Source: Panulirus ornatus
Lineage: Eukaryota > Arthropoda > Malacostraca > Decapoda > Palinuridae
Length of the DNA stretch: 64,000 bases
Direction of reading: 5' to 3'
Assembly (NCBI RefSeq): GCF_036320965.1
Contig: NC_092281.1
Coordinates: 10,037,892 to 10,101,891 of the forward strand
Shown here in pieces: positions 63,394-64,000 of the stretch (its first letter is position 1; every line of letters starts with the position of its first letter). Below the pieces are notes generated by a model. It was not told the origin of the DNA, ran no database searches, and was given only the letters and a program-made list of their open reading frames with translations. The position numbers and the translations under genes were made by a program.

Positions 63394-64000
63394 CATGATG
63401 GGAACAAGGGACGATAGACCCTGAGCATCCTAACTGTGAAGGGACTAAGCAGTTAACACTGATGGGAGCCCTAAAGGGAAGCCTTGAGCACCTTAACTGT
63501 GAAGGGACTATGCAGTTAACACTGATGGGAGCCCTAAAGGGAAGCCTTGAGCACCTTAACTGTGAAGGGACTATGCAGTTAACACTGATGAGAGCCCTGA
63601 AGGGAAGCCTTGAGCATCTTAACTGTGAAGGGGCTATGCAGTTAACACTGATGGGAGCCCTGAAGGGAAGCCTTGAGCACCTTAACTGTGAAGGGACTAT
63701 GCAGTTAACACTGATGGGAGCCCTGAAGGGAAGCCTTGAGCATCTTAACTGTGAAGGGACTAAGCAGTTAACACTGATGGGAGCCCTGAAGGGAAGCCTT
63801 GAGCACCTTAACTGTGAAGGGACTATGCAGTTAACACTGATGGGAGCCCTGAAGGGAAGCCTTGAGCATCTTAACTGTGAAGGGGCTATGCAGTTAACAC
63901 TGATGGGAGCCCTGAAGGGAAGCCTTGAGCACCTTAACTGTGAAGGGACTATGCAGTTAACTATGATGGGAGTTCAGAAGGGGAGCCTTGAGCACCTTAA
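63394..64000. repeat. 63-bp satellite with higher-order structure
   Basis: Units of exactly 63 bp start at GCCTTGAGC positions 63481, 63544, 63607, 63670, 63733, 63796, 63859, 63922 and 63985, after a diverged first unit. Each carries TTAACTG and CAGTTAA as inverted 7-bp arms 13 bp apart. Variants alternate: CACC at 63544, 63670, 63796 and 63922; CATC at 63607, 63733 and 63859. The units at 63607 and 63859 also share GGGGCTATG. The array continues past the window. Confidence 0.93.

Overview
This window looks like intergenic or intronic DNA from a large, repeat-rich eukaryotic genome, most likely a decapod crustacean. That attribution is an inference. It rests on the very high density of long dinucleotide tracts ((CT)n, (AT)n, (CA)n, often 70-230 bp), on many minisatellites, and on degraded copies of a non-LTR retrotransposon and a short companion element whose sequences resemble families I recall from lobsters, crayfish, crabs and shrimps. 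I find no bacterial-type gene organisation, no rRNA, no confident tRNA gene and no CRISPR array. I cannot support any intact host protein-coding gene. The long open frames are almost all translations of simple repeats.

Layout. 1-7 kb: microsatellites in unique sequence, with one coding-like patch on the minus strand (6.70-6.99 kb). 7.7-9.1 kb: a minus-strand LINE endonuclease relic and a short element with an (AT)n tail. 9.5-15 kb: minisatellites and low-complexity DNA. 15-25 kb: dense microsatellites, tRNA-like SINE fragments, two short reverse-transcriptase relics and one possible terminal exon at about 25.03 kb. 25-39 kb: many minisatellites (16 to 72 bp units), three more LINE fragments (28.35, 30.79 and 35.54 kb) and a tRNA-derived SINE. 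39.1-39.5 kb: a 66-bp repeat that stays open in one frame and alternates two unit types. 39.99-48.62 kb: a 4.2-4.4 kb tandem duplication bounded by (CT)n tracts. 48.76-51.51 kb: 79 in-phase copies of a 34-bp G-rich unit, ending at the poly-A tail of a 0.9-kb 5'-truncated LINE on the minus strand (51.51-52.40 kb). 52.4-64 kb: more microsatellites, a hairpin-forming 34-bp array, a 21-bp array shared in inverted orientation with one at 34.8 kb, a short element inserted between two (TA)n tracts, a long palindromic microsatellite, and a 63-bp array with higher-order structure that runs off the window end.

The parts connect in a few ways. The LINE fragments probably come from one RTE-like family: the same C-terminal tail motif is present at 28.4 and 30.8 kb, and other fragments carry the endonuclease and reverse-transcriptase parts. 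The short elements at 8.96 and 61.12 kb share their 3' end with this LINE, as expected of SINEs mobilised by a partner LINE. Microsatellites sit at the ends of many of these insertions. I did not find a convincing new gene system. The most notable items are structural: the perfect G-rich array, the duplication whose second copy is full of single-base indels, and several ordered satellite arrays.
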